This document shows, one piece after another, positions 10,808 through 19,333 of a stretch of 64,000 nucleotides of DNA. A model generated the notes under the pieces. The model was not told the DNA's origin and did not search any database. It saw nothing but the letters and a program-made list of their open reading frames with translations. The DNA is from Streptomyces sp. C10-9-1 (GTDB lineage Bacteria > Actinomycetota > Actinomycetes > Streptomycetales > Streptomycetaceae), in assembly GCF_024497955.1 (NCBI RefSeq), contig NZ_JANHKP010000022.1, forward strand, positions 1 through 64,000, read 5' to 3'. Numbering within the stretch: position 1 is the stretch's first letter; every line of letters starts with the position of its first letter. The position numbers and the translations under genes are program-made.

Positions 10808-10846
10808 TTGTCACGCTCCGAGGAATTACGCAACAATGGCGTTGTG
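10808..10846 (+). promoter_or_regulatory. suf promoter with SufR operator CAAC-N6-GTTG
   Basis: CAACAATGGCGTTG at 10831-10844 exactly fits the CAAC-N6-GTTG palindrome I recall for Streptomyces SufR. TTGTCA (10808-10813) and AACAAT (10832-10837) are 18 bp apart and form a plausible -35/-10 pair, and the GTG start of sufR follows 6 nt later, so the mRNA may be leaderless. The operator would cover the -10 region and start site, as expected for autorepression. Confidence 0.75.
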
Positions 10847-11596
10847 AAAAACGTCGGCGAGTCTCTCCAGACGGACCACGCGACCGGTGAGCGCTCCACG
10901 CGCAACCGCGTCGCGCGTTCCATCCTGGACCACGGGCCGTCCACCGTGGCCGACCTCGCCGGGCGCCTCGGCCTCACCCAGGCCGCCGTCCGGCGCCACC
11001 TCGACGCACTCGCCTCGGAGAACGTCGTCGAGCCGCGCGAGCAGCGCGTCTACGGCGCCCGCACCCGGGGCCGCCCCGCGAAGGTCTTCGCCCTGACCGA
11101 CTGCGGCCGGGACGCCTTCGACCAGTCCTACGACACCCTGGCGGTCGACGCCCTCGGCTGGATCGAGCGGTCGGCCGGGGGAGGCGCGGCCGGCGAGGCC
11201 GCCGTCGCCGCCTTCGCGCGCGACCGGATCGAGGCCCAGGGCGGGAGCTACCGCGCGGCCGTCGAGGCCGCGGCTCCCGAGGAGCGGGCCGAGGCGCTGG
11301 CCCGGGCGCTGAGCGCCGACGGGTACGCTGCTACGGCCCGCAGCGCGCCGGTCGGCGAGCAGCTCTGCCAGCACCACTGCCCGGTCGCCCACGCCGCGGA
11401 GAAGTACCCGCAGCTGTGCGAGGCGGAGACGGAGTTCTTCTCCCGCCTCCTCGGCACCCATGTGCAGCGGCTCGCCACCATCGCCCACGGCGACGGCGTG
11501 TGCACCACCTTCATCCCGCGCGGGTCACCCCCGGGCGGCACCGCGTCCACCACCACACCAGCATCTGCCAGCAAGGCCGGGAGGAACCCCGCATGA
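10844..11596 (+). CDS. sufR: SufR, iron-sulfur cluster-sensing transcriptional regulator
   Basis: 250-residue ArsR/DeoR-type winged-helix regulator of the suf operon. The DNA-binding region is at residues ~35-60 (VADLAGRLGLTQAAVRRHLDAL). Cysteines C175, C179, C192 and C220 in the C-terminal half (CQHHC, QLC, GVC) are candidate cluster ligands. In related systems cluster-loaded SufR represses suf and loss of the cluster derepresses it. The GTG start overlaps its own predicted operator. The stop overlaps the sufB ATG by 4 nt, so sufR is the first gene of the operon. Confidence 0.93.
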   Translation: MKNVGESLQTDHATGERSTRNRVARSILDHGPSTVADLAGRLGLTQAAVRRHLDALASENVVEPREQRVYGARTRGRPAKVFALTDCGRDAFDQSYDTLAVDALGWIERSAGGGAAGEAAVAAFARDRIEAQGGSYRAAVEAAAPEERAEALARALSADGYAATARSAPVGEQLCQHHCPVAHAAEKYPQLCEAETEFFSRLLGTHVQRLATIAHGDGVCTTFIPRGSPPGGTASTTTPASASKAGRNPA

Positions 11597-13014
11597 CTCT
11601 CCCCACGGAGACTGCCCACCCCGAACTCGAGGGCCTGGGTACGTACGAATTCGGCTGGGCCGACTCCGACGAGGCCGGCGCCGCGGCCAAGCGCGGTCTC
11701 TCCGAGGAGGTCGTCCGCGACATCTCCGCGAAGAAGAACGAGCCGGAGTGGATGCTGAAGCTGCGCCTGAAGGGCCTGCGGCTGTTCGACAAGAAGCCCA
11801 TGCCGAGCTGGGGCTCCGACCTCTCCGGCATCGACTTCGACAACATCAAGTACTTCGTCCGCTCCACCGAGCAGCAGGCCGCCTCCTGGGAGGACCTGCC
11901 CGAGGACATCAAGAACACCTACGACAAGCTCGGCATCCCGGAGGCGGAGAAGCAGCGCCTGGTCGCCGGCGTCGCCGCCCAGTACGAGTCCGAGGTCGTC
12001 TACCACCAGATCCGCGAGGACCTGGAGGCGCAGGGCGTCATCTTCCTCGACACCGACACCGCGCTGAAGGAGCACCCGGAGCTCTTCCAGGAGTACTTCG
12101 GCACCGTCATCCCGGTCGGCGACAACAAGTTCGCCTCGCTGAACACCGCCGTGTGGTCCGGCGGCTCGTTCATCTACGTGCCCAAGGGCGTCCACGTGGA
12201 CATCCCGCTCCAGGCCTACTTCCGTATCAACACGGAGAACATGGGCCAGTTCGAGCGGACGCTGATCATCGTCGACGAGGACGCCTACGTCCACTACGTC
12301 GAGGGCTGCACCGCGCCGATCTACTCCTCGGACTCGCTGCACAGCGCCGTGGTCGAGATCATCGTCAAGAAGGGCGGCCGCTGCCGCTACACGACCATCC
12401 AGAACTGGTCGAACAACGTCTACAACCTGGTCACCAAGCGCGCCGTCGCCTACGAGGGCGCCACCATGGAGTGGGTCGACGGCAACATCGGCTCCAAGGT
12501 GACCATGAAGTACCCGGCCGTCTACCTGATGGGGGAGCACGCCAAGGGCGAGACCCTGTCCATCGCCTTCGCGGGTGAGGGCCAGCACCAGGACGCGGGC
12601 GCCAAGATGGTCCACATGGCCCCCAACACCTCCTCCAACATCGTCTCCAAGTCGGTGGCGCGGGGCGGTGGCCGCACCTCCTACCGCGGCCTGATCGAGA
12701 TCGGCGAGGGCGCCCCCGGCGCCAAGTCCAACGTGCTCTGCGACGCGCTGCTCGTGGACACGGTCTCCCGCTCCGACACCTACCCCTACGTCGACGTCCG
12801 CGAGGACGACGTCTCCATGGGCCACGAGGCGACCGTCTCCAAGGTCTCCGAGGACCAGCTCTTCTACCTGATGAGCCGCGGCCTGAGCGAGGACGAGGCG
12901 ATGGCCATGATCGTGCGCGGCTTCGTCGAGCCGATCGCCAAGGAGCTCCCCATGGAGTACGCGCTGGAGCTGAACCGGCTGATCGAGCTGCAGATGGAGG
13001 GCTCGGTCGGCTGA
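11593..13014 (+). CDS. sufB: Fe-S cluster assembly scaffold protein SufB
   Basis: 473-residue scaffold subunit of the SufBCD complex on which clusters are built. The central right-handed beta-helix sequence and the C-terminal AKSNVLCDALLVD and GHEATVSKVSEDQLFYLMSRGL segments are diagnostic. The cysteine in VEGCTAP and that in SNVLCDAL are positions usually linked to sulfur transfer and assembly. ATGA overlap with sufR; 66 nt separate it from sufD. Confidence 0.97.
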   Translation: MTLPTETAHPELEGLGTYEFGWADSDEAGAAAKRGLSEEVVRDISAKKNEPEWMLKLRLKGLRLFDKKPMPSWGSDLSGIDFDNIKYFVRSTEQQAASWEDLPEDIKNTYDKLGIPEAEKQRLVAGVAAQYESEVVYHQIREDLEAQGVIFLDTDTALKEHPELFQEYFGTVIPVGDNKFASLNTAVWSGGSFIYVPKGVHVDIPLQAYFRINTENMGQFERTLIIVDEDAYVHYVEGCTAPIYSSDSLHSAVVEIIVKKGGRCRYTTIQNWSNNVYNLVTKRAVAYEGATMEWVDGNIGSKVTMKYPAVYLMGEHAKGETLSIAFAGEGQHQDAGAKMVHMAPNTSSNIVSKSVARGGGRTSYRGLIEIGEGAPGAKSNVLCDALLVDTVSRSDTYPYVDVREDDVSMGHEATVSKVSEDQLFYLMSRGLSEDEAMAMIVRGFVEPIAKELPMEYALELNRLIELQMEGSVG

Positions 13015-13080
13015 CGCCGCCCCGCCCCGCAGCGATCGACTTCTCACGCAGGTACGCAGGAAGAGAGCAACACGACAGCC

Positions 13081-14262
13081 ATGGCTGAGGCCCAGAACAT
13101 CCCGGTGGGATCCACCACCGCCGGCTCCATCGCGGTGGCCGCCGAGTCGACCGTCGCCACCCGCATGAGCGCCCCCCCGTCCTTCGACGTGGCGGACTTC
13201 CCCGTCCCCCACGGCCGCGAGGAGGAATGGCGCTTCACCCCGCTGGAGCGGCTGCGCGGGCTGCACGACGGCACCGCCACCGCAACCGGCTCGGGCGTCA
13301 AGGTCGCCGTCGAGGCGCCCGCGGGCGTCACCGTGGAGACGGTCGGCCGCGACGACGCGCGGCTCGGCCGGGCCGGCACCCCCGTCGACCGCGTCGCGGC
13401 CCAGGCGTACTCCTCCTTCGAGCAGGCCTCGGTCGTCACCGTGCCCAAGGAGACGGTGCTCACCGAGCCGATCCGCATCGCCGTCCACGGCGAGGGCGGT
13501 ACCGCCTACGGCCACCAGGTCGTCGAGCTCGGCGCCTTCGCCGAGGCGGTCGTGGTGATCGACCACACCGGCGACGCGGTGCTCGCCGCCAACACCGACT
13601 ACGTCCTGGGCGACGGCGCCAAGCTCACCGTCGTCTCCGTCCAGGACTGGGACGACACGGCCGTCCACGTCGGGCAGCACAACGCCCTGATCGGCCGCGA
13701 CGCCTCCTTCAAGTCCGTGGTCGTCACCTTCGGCGGCGACGTCGTCCGCCTGCACCCGCGGGTGGCCTACGCCGGCACCGGCGGCGCGGCCGAGCTCTTC
13801 GGGCTCTACTTCACCGACCGCGGGCAGCACCAGGAGCACCGCCTGCTGGTCGACCACAACACCCCGCACTGCACCTCGAACGTGGTCTACAAGGGCGCCC
13901 TCCAGGGCGACGAGGCCCACGCGGTGTGGATCGGCGACGTGCTCATCCAGGCGGCCGCCGAGGGCACCGACACCTACGAGATGAACCGCAACCTCGTCCT
14001 CACCGACGGTGCGCGCGTGGACTCCGTGCCCAACCTGGAGATCGAGACCGGCGAGATCGCCGGAGCCGGGCACGCCTCCGCCACCGGCCGCTTCGACGAC
14101 GAGCAGCTGTTCTACCTGATGGCCCGCGGCATCCCCGAGTCCGAGGCCCGCAGGCTGGTCGTCCGCGGCTTCTTCGCCGAACTCGTCCAGCAGATCGGCC
14201 TGGCCGACGTCGAGGAGCGCCTCATCGCCAAGATCGAGGCCGAGCTGGAGGCGTCCGTCTGA
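13081..14262 (+). CDS. sufD: Fe-S cluster assembly protein SufD
   Basis: 393-residue partner of SufB in the SufBCD scaffold. The N-terminal helical part contains VPHGREEEWRFTPLERL, a SufD hallmark, followed by beta-helix sequence and the C-terminal core GHASATGRFDDEQLFYLMARGIPE with VVRGFFAEL. The ATG follows AGGAAGAG at about 16 nt. The stop overlaps the next ATG as TGATG. Confidence 0.96.
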   Translation: MAEAQNIPVGSTTAGSIAVAAESTVATRMSAPPSFDVADFPVPHGREEEWRFTPLERLRGLHDGTATATGSGVKVAVEAPAGVTVETVGRDDARLGRAGTPVDRVAAQAYSSFEQASVVTVPKETVLTEPIRIAVHGEGGTAYGHQVVELGAFAEAVVVIDHTGDAVLAANTDYVLGDGAKLTVVSVQDWDDTAVHVGQHNALIGRDASFKSVVVTFGGDVVRLHPRVAYAGTGGAAELFGLYFTDRGQHQEHRLLVDHNTPHCTSNVVYKGALQGDEAHAVWIGDVLIQAAAEGTDTYEMNRNLVLTDGARVDSVPNLEIETGEIAGAGHASATGRFDDEQLFYLMARGIPESEARRLVVRGFFAELVQQIGLADVEERLIAKIEAELEASV

Positions 14263-14579
14263 TGGCCTTCGTCCGAGCCTGCGCGCTGAGCGAGCTGGAG
14301 GAGGACACCCCGAAGCGGGTGGAACTCGACGGCACGCCGGTGTCACTGGTGCGCACCGAGGGCGAGGTGTTCGCGATCAACGACATCTGCTCGCACGCGA
14401 ACGTCTCCCTCTCCGAGGGCGAGGTCGAGGACTGCGCCATCGAGTGCTGGCTGCACGGCTCCAGCTTCGACCTCCGCACCGGCAAGCCGTCCGGCCTTCC
14501 CGCGACGCGCCCCGTCCCCGTTTACCCCGTACAGATCGAAGGGGACGATGTGCTCGTCTCCGTCACCCAGGAGTCCTGA
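14262..14579 (+). CDS. Rieske-type [2Fe-2S] ferredoxin in the suf operon
   Basis: A 105-residue soluble Rieske protein. The cluster-binding motif is complete: C43-S-H45 and C62-W-L-H65. It has the short form seen for ferredoxin subunits of non-heme oxygenases. Its position between sufD and sufC, overlapping sufD by one base, suggests electron supply for Suf-dependent assembly; this placement recurs in actinobacterial suf operons. The exact partner is unknown. Confidence 0.93.
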   Translation: MAFVRACALSELEEDTPKRVELDGTPVSLVRTEGEVFAINDICSHANVSLSEGEVEDCAIECWLHGSSFDLRTGKPSGLPATRPVPVYPVQIEGDDVLVSVTQES

Positions 14580-14586
14580 GTCACCC

Positions 14587-15351
14587 ATGGCAACGCTTGA
14601 AATCCGCGACCTGCACGTCTCCGTCGAAGCCGACAACGCTTCCCGGGAGATCCTCAAGGGCGTCGACCTGACCGTGAAGCAGGGTGAGACCCACGCCATC
14701 ATGGGCCCCAACGGCTCCGGCAAGTCGACCCTCGCGTACTCCCTCGCAGGCCACCCCAAGTACACCGTCACCGGCGGCACCGTCACGCTGGACGGCGAGG
14801 ACGTCCTGGAGATGAGCGTCGACGAGCGCGCCCGCGCCGGCGTCTTCCTCGCCATGCAGTACCCGGTCGAGGTGCCCGGCGTCTCCGTCTCCAACTTCCT
14901 GCGCACCTCCGCCACCGCGATCCGCGGCGAGGCCCCCAAGCTGCGCACCTGGGTCAAGGAGGTCAAGGAGGCCATGGCCCGGCTCTCCATGGACCCCTCC
15001 TTCGCCGAGCGCAACGTCAACGAGGGCTTCTCCGGCGGTGAGAAGAAGCGCCACGAGATCCTCCAGCTGGAGCTGCTCAAGCCGAAGATCGCCGTCCTCG
15101 ACGAGACCGACTCCGGCCTCGACGTGGACGCCCTGCGCATCGTCTCCGAGGGCGTCAACCGCGTGCGCGAGTCCGGCGAGGTCGGCACCCTGCTGATCAC
15201 GCACTACACGCGCATCCTGCGTTACATCAAGCCGGACCACGTGCACGTGTTCGCCGACGGCCGCATCGCCGAGTCCGGTGGCCCCGAGCTCGCCGACAAG
15301 CTGGAGGCCGAGGGCTACGAGGCGTACACGAAGGGCGGCGTATCCCTGTGA
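14587..15351 (+). CDS. sufC: SufC, ATPase of the SufBCD complex
   Basis: 254-residue ABC-type ATPase that drives conformational change of SufB and SufD. Walker A is GPNGSGKST (40-48), the signature region reads NEGFSGGEKKRHEI, and Walker B is IAVLDETDSGLDVDA, with the D-E-T-D-S-G-L-D form specific to SufC. The ATG at 14587 lies 7 nt after the Rieske gene stop. No membrane partner is nearby, as expected. Confidence 0.97.
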   Translation: MATLEIRDLHVSVEADNASREILKGVDLTVKQGETHAIMGPNGSGKSTLAYSLAGHPKYTVTGGTVTLDGEDVLEMSVDERARAGVFLAMQYPVEVPGVSVSNFLRTSATAIRGEAPKLRTWVKEVKEAMARLSMDPSFAERNVNEGFSGGEKKRHEILQLELLKPKIAVLDETDSGLDVDALRIVSEGVNRVRESGEVGTLLITHYTRILRYIKPDHVHVFADGRIAESGGPELADKLEAEGYEAYTKGGVSL

Positions 15352-15442
15352 GCGACGCGCGCACGGCGGCCGGCCGTCACACGGCCAGCGCGGCCCCGGC
15401 GCGTCCCGCGGGCGGAGAGAACAGCAAGAGGGGAGCAGTGGC

Positions 15443-16711
15443 GTGACGCAGTCCCACCAGGGTCTCAGCGGACTTCTGGACACCGAGGCGATCCGCAAGG
15501 ACTTCCCGGTCCTCGACCGGGTGCTCCACGACGGCAAGCGGCTCGTCTACCTGGACAACGCGGCGACCTCCCAGAAGCCGCGCCAGGTCCTCGACGCCCT
15601 GACCGGCTACTACGAGCGGCACAACGCCAACGTCCACCGCGGCGTGCACGTGCTCGCCGAGGAGGCCACGGCGCTGTACGAGGGCGCCCGCGACAAGGTC
15701 GCGGCCTTCGTCAACGCCCCCAGCCGCGACGAGGTGATCTTCACCAAGAACGCCTCGGAGTCGCTCAACCTCGTGGCCAACATGCTCGGCTGGGCGGAGG
15801 AGCCCTACCGGGTCGACCACGACACCGAGGTCGTCATCACGGAGATGGAGCACCACTCCAACATCGTGCCCTGGCAGCTGCTCTCGCAGCGCACCGGCGC
15901 GAAGCTGAAGTGGTTCGGGCTCACCGACGACGGCCGCCTCGACCTGTCCACGATCGAGGAGACCATCACGGAGAAGACGAAGATCGTCTCCTTCACCCTG
16001 GTCTCCAACATCATGGGCACGATCAACCCGGTCGAGGCGATCGTGCGCCGCGCCCAGGACGTCGGCGCGCTGGTGTGCGTCGACGCCTCCCAGGCGGCGC
16101 CCCACATGGTGCTGGACGTCCAGGAGCTCGGAGCCGACTTCGTGGCCTTCACCGGCCACAAGATGTGCGGCCCCACGGGCATCGGCGTGCTGTGGGGGCG
16201 GCAGGAGCTGCTGGAGGACCTGCCCCCCTTCCTCGGCGGCGGCGAGATGATCGAGACCGTCTCGATGCACTCCTCGACGTACGCCCCCGCCCCGCACAAG
16301 TTCGAGGCCGGCACGCCCCCGATCGCGCAGGCCGTCGGGCTGGGCGCGGCCGTGGACTACCTGGCCTCGATCGGCATGGAGCGGATCGCGCAGCACGAGC
16401 ACGCGATCACCGAGTACGCCGTGCGCAGGCTGCTGGAGGTCCCCGACCTGCGGATCATCGGCCCCTCGACGGCCGAGGACCGCGGCGCCGCGATCTCCTT
16501 CACGCTCGGCGACATCCACCCGCACGACGTGGGCCAGGTCCTCGACGAGCAGGGCATCGCGGTGCGCGTGGGACACCACTGCGCGCGCCCCGTCTGCCTG
16601 CGGTACGGAATTCCCGCGACCACGCGGGCGTCGTTCTATCTGTACTCCACGCCGGCGGAGGTCGATGCCCTCGTCGACGGCCTGGAGCACGTCCGGAACT
16701 TCTTCGGCTAG
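15443..16711 (+). CDS. sufS: SufS cysteine desulfurase
   Basis: 422-residue PLP enzyme that takes sulfur from cysteine for cluster assembly. The PLP lysine is K240 in FTGHKMCGPTGIG, and the persulfide-forming cysteine is C380 in VRVGHHCARPVC, the SufS (group II) form. EMEHHSNIVPWQ and VDASQ are further family marks. GTG start at 15443 preceded by GAGGGGAG. 91 nt separate it from sufC, the widest gap in the operon. SufU follows 8 nt after the stop. Confidence 0.97.
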   Translation: MTQSHQGLSGLLDTEAIRKDFPVLDRVLHDGKRLVYLDNAATSQKPRQVLDALTGYYERHNANVHRGVHVLAEEATALYEGARDKVAAFVNAPSRDEVIFTKNASESLNLVANMLGWAEEPYRVDHDTEVVITEMEHHSNIVPWQLLSQRTGAKLKWFGLTDDGRLDLSTIEETITEKTKIVSFTLVSNIMGTINPVEAIVRRAQDVGALVCVDASQAAPHMVLDVQELGADFVAFTGHKMCGPTGIGVLWGRQELLEDLPPFLGGGEMIETVSMHSSTYAPAPHKFEAGTPPIAQAVGLGAAVDYLASIGMERIAQHEHAITEYAVRRLLEVPDLRIIGPSTAEDRGAAISFTLGDIHPHDVGQVLDEQGIAVRVGHHCARPVCLRYGIPATTRASFYLYSTPAEVDALVDGLEHVRNFFG

Positions 16712-16719
16712 GGGACGAT

Positions 16720-17205
16720 GTGAAGCTGGATTCCATGTACCAGGACGTCATCCTGGACCACTACAAGAACCCCCACGGGCGGGGCTTGCGTGACGGTGAC
16801 GCCGAGGTGCACCACGTCAACCCGACCTGCGGCGACGAGATCACCCTCCGGGTGAGGTACGAGGGCTCGCGCGTCGCCGACGTCTCGTACGAGGGGCAGG
16901 GCTGCTCCATCAGCCAGGCCAGCGCCTCCGTCCTCAACGACCTGCTGGTCGGCAAGGAGCTGGCCGAGGCGCGGCGGATCCAGGACACCTTCCTGGAGCT
17001 GATGCAGTCCAAGGGGCGCATCGAGCCCGACGACGCGATGGAGGAGGTGCTGGAGGACGCCGTGGCGTTCGCCGGCGTCTCCAAGTACCCGGCCCGGGTG
17101 AAGTGCGCCCTGCTGAGCTGGATGGCCTGGAAGGACGCCACCGCCCAGGCCCTGGGCGAGGCAGCCGACGCCGAGCCCGACGACGCCGAGAGGAAGACGG
17201 CATGA
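16720..17205 (+). CDS. sufU: SufU, zinc-dependent sulfur acceptor for SufS
   Basis: 161-residue IscU-like protein of the SufU class, which accepts sulfur from SufS. Zinc ligands and the acceptor cysteine are visible: C37 and D39 in NPTCGDE, C62 in GQGCSISQAS, and C129 in RVKCALLSW. The insertion between the second and third sites typical of SufU is present. GTG start at 16720; overlaps the next gene by 4 nt (ATGA). Confidence 0.95.
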   Translation: MKLDSMYQDVILDHYKNPHGRGLRDGDAEVHHVNPTCGDEITLRVRYEGSRVADVSYEGQGCSISQASASVLNDLLVGKELAEARRIQDTFLELMQSKGRIEPDDAMEEVLEDAVAFAGVSKYPARVKCALLSWMAWKDATAQALGEAADAEPDDAERKTA

Positions 17206-17540
17206 GCGAGAACGAGACCACGGCCCTGAAGCCGGCCTCCGAGGAGGAGGTCCGCGAGGCGCTGTACGACGTCGTCGACCCCGAACTGGGCATCGACGTC
17301 GTCAACCTGGGCCTGATCTACGGCATCCACGTCGACGACTCCAACGTCGCCACCCTGGACATGACGCTGACGTCCGCGGCCTGCCCGCTGACCGACGTGA
17401 TCGAGGACCAGGCCAAGTCGGCCACGGACGGCATCGTGAACGAGCTGAAGATCAACTGGGTCTGGATGCCGCCGTGGGGCCCGGAGAAGATCACGGACGA
17501 CGGGCGCGAGCAGCTGCGCGCCCTCGGCTTCAACGTCTGA
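17202..17540 (+). CDS. DUF59 / MIP18-family iron-sulfur assembly protein (SufT-like)
   Basis: 112-residue protein of the DUF59 family involved in cluster maturation. The signature DPELGIDVVNLGLIYG (26-41) is followed by a conserved cysteine C61 in SAACPLTD and the end WGPEKITDDGREQLRALGF. Last gene of the suf operon, with a strong hairpin 68 nt downstream. SufT may be the right name but assignments vary. Confidence 0.94.
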   Translation: MSENETTALKPASEEEVREALYDVVDPELGIDVVNLGLIYGIHVDDSNVATLDMTLTSAACPLTDVIEDQAKSATDGIVNELKINWVWMPPWGPEKITDDGREQLRALGFNV

Positions 17541-17607
17541 CCGGCGTCCCCGCGACACCCGGCCCCGGGCGGACCTGCCCGGGGCGGTGCGTCGCCGGGG
17601 CGCTACG

Positions 17608-17652
17608 GACAGGGCCGTGCCCGCCGGACGCACCGGCGGGCACGGCCCTGTC
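17608..17652 (+). terminator. Terminator hairpin of the suf operon
   Basis: Perfect 20-bp stem (17608-17627 with 17633-17652) and a 5-nt ACGCA loop, 68 nt after the operon's last stop. It can act in both directions for the converging PucR-type gene. The remainder of 17541-17842 holds nothing I recognise. Confidence 0.82.
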
Positions 17653-17842
17653 GCTTCACGGCTGACGGGTCTGCCCCGACGAACGGGACACCGTCGGGCA
17701 GCCGCCGCCCCCTCGGGCGTCAGCCCACCCCTTGAGAACACGCCTCCGCAGGGCGTGCACCGTCCGGCGACCGGGAACGGCGGTCCTGCGCCGCACCGGG
17801 CCGCAGGGCGTGCGGCCCCCGGGCACGTGCCGGCCTCCCGTC

Positions 17843-19132
17843 CTAGACACTGCCCGCCGGGCAGGAGGCGCGGGCGTCGTGGGCGCTGAGCGCGGCCCGG
17901 ACCCGGACGACGTCGCTGCCCGAGGTCGCGTCGAGGCCGGTGGCCTCCGCGGCACGGCGCAGCCGGTAGTCCACCGTGTTCGGGTGGACGCGCAGCCGCT
18001 CGGCGGTGAGCTGCCGGCTCAGCCCGCTCTGCAGGAAGACCCGCAGCGTGCCGAGCAGCTCGGGGCGGCCCTCCAGCGGGCGCATCAGGTCGGCCAGTGC
18101 GTCGCGCGCCGGGCCCGGCTGCATCAGCTGGTACTCCAGCAGCACCTCCGAGAGCAGATGCAGGCCGGGCCCCCTGCCCGAGGCCGCCGCCACCCGGCGG
18201 ATGTCCTGGGCGAGACGGGCCGCGTCGCGCACCCCCTCCGGCGCGGCCGCCGCCGCCCCGGCCCGGATCTCCACCCCCGCCACCCGGCTCATGTGGGAGA
18301 CCACCCCCGACAGCCGCTGCCAGTCCCCGGGGCCCACCTCCCCGGGCCCCACCCGGTGCGGCACCAGCGCGATCCCGCCGTCCGGCCCCAGGGAGGACAG
18401 CACCGCCCCGTCGGTGTGCCGCTCCAGCTCCACGCGCAGCCGCCGCAGCTTGCGCTTGGTGGCGATCACCGGGCTCACCCCGTCGGCGCTCTCGTCCGGG
18501 TGCAGCCCGATGCCCAGGGCGAGCACCAGGTAGCAGGGCGGCAGCTCGAACCCCCGGTCGCGGGCCCCGGCGCGCACGTCCACGCCGTCCAGCAACGCGG
18601 TCAGCACCCCCTGACGCACCAGCTGCTCCTCGCCCGCCGTGGCGTGGCGCACCGCCACGTACCCCTCGACGACCGTGGCGGTCATCTGCTCGACGAACCG
18701 CAGCACCAGCAGGGCGGTCTCCTGGACGGCCGCCATGTCCCCGGGGCCCGCGTGGGACAGCATCCGGGACAGGCACTCCTGGGCGCCGACGTGGTACGCC
18801 CGGATCACCGCCTCGACCGGAACGCCCTCCTCGGCGCGCTTGGCGGCGGACTGCCGCAGTACCTGCAGGCGCTCCTCGCCCGGCAGCTCACCGGAGCGCA
18901 GGGTCGCGAGGAAGGTCCGGATGCCCTGCTCGATCACGCGCCGGGTCTCGCTGCCCAGCTGCTCGGTCGGCAGCGTCCCGTATACGGGCACCCGGGCGAC
19001 CAGGCGGGCGAGGACGGCTGAGGTGAGCTCCGGCAGAGCGGCGGCAAGCCGCGCCTGCAGCGGTACACCGCCGAAGGAGAGCGGCTCCCCGGCGGCGGCC
19101 TGTGCTGTCCGCTCCGTGACACCCCGATCCAT
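17843..19132 (-). CDS. PucR/CdaR-type helix-turn-helix transcriptional regulator
   Basis: 429-residue regulator. The C-terminus has the PucR-type HTH: QLTAERLRVHPNTVDYRLRR at about 374-393. The long N-terminal part is a mainly helical sensor-like region, with a GGDEF-like fold often found in the middle of this family (about 190-320). Gene context gives no ligand: it converges on the suf operon and diverges from dapD. The ATG at 19132 gives MDRGVTERTAQ. Confidence 0.88.
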   Translation of the reverse strand: MDRGVTERTAQAAAGEPLSFGGVPLQARLAAALPELTSAVLARLVARVPVYGTLPTEQLGSETRRVIEQGIRTFLATLRSGELPGEERLQVLRQSAAKRAEEGVPVEAVIRAYHVGAQECLSRMLSHAGPGDMAAVQETALLVLRFVEQMTATVVEGYVAVRHATAGEEQLVRQGVLTALLDGVDVRAGARDRGFELPPCYLVLALGIGLHPDESADGVSPVIATKRKLRRLRVELERHTDGAVLSSLGPDGGIALVPHRVGPGEVGPGDWQRLSGVVSHMSRVAGVEIRAGAAAAAPEGVRDAARLAQDIRRVAAASGRGPGLHLLSEVLLEYQLMQPGPARDALADLMRPLEGRPELLGTLRVFLQSGLSRQLTAERLRVHPNTVDYRLRRAAEATGLDATSGSDVVRVRAALSAHDARASCPAGSV

Positions 19133-19333
19133 GGTGAGACCCCCGACATCTCGTTCTTACTTCCCGGTAACCAAGGTCGCCGCAGCGCAGCCGGGGTGTC
19201 AAGGCGCGTGCGCCCATGTGCTGCACGCCGCCCGGCGCCGCCCCCGCCGTGCCGGACGGCAGGCGCCGGGCGCCCCGCCCGGCACCTGAGACCGGTTCGC
19301 TCCCGCGCGCCCCGGACCGTTAGGTTTCCTGTC

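Noticed and set aside
11248..14346. A 1032-codon frame antisense to the suf operon
   Set aside because: Typical GC-rich shadow frame opposite sufB and sufD, which are unmistakable on the + strand.
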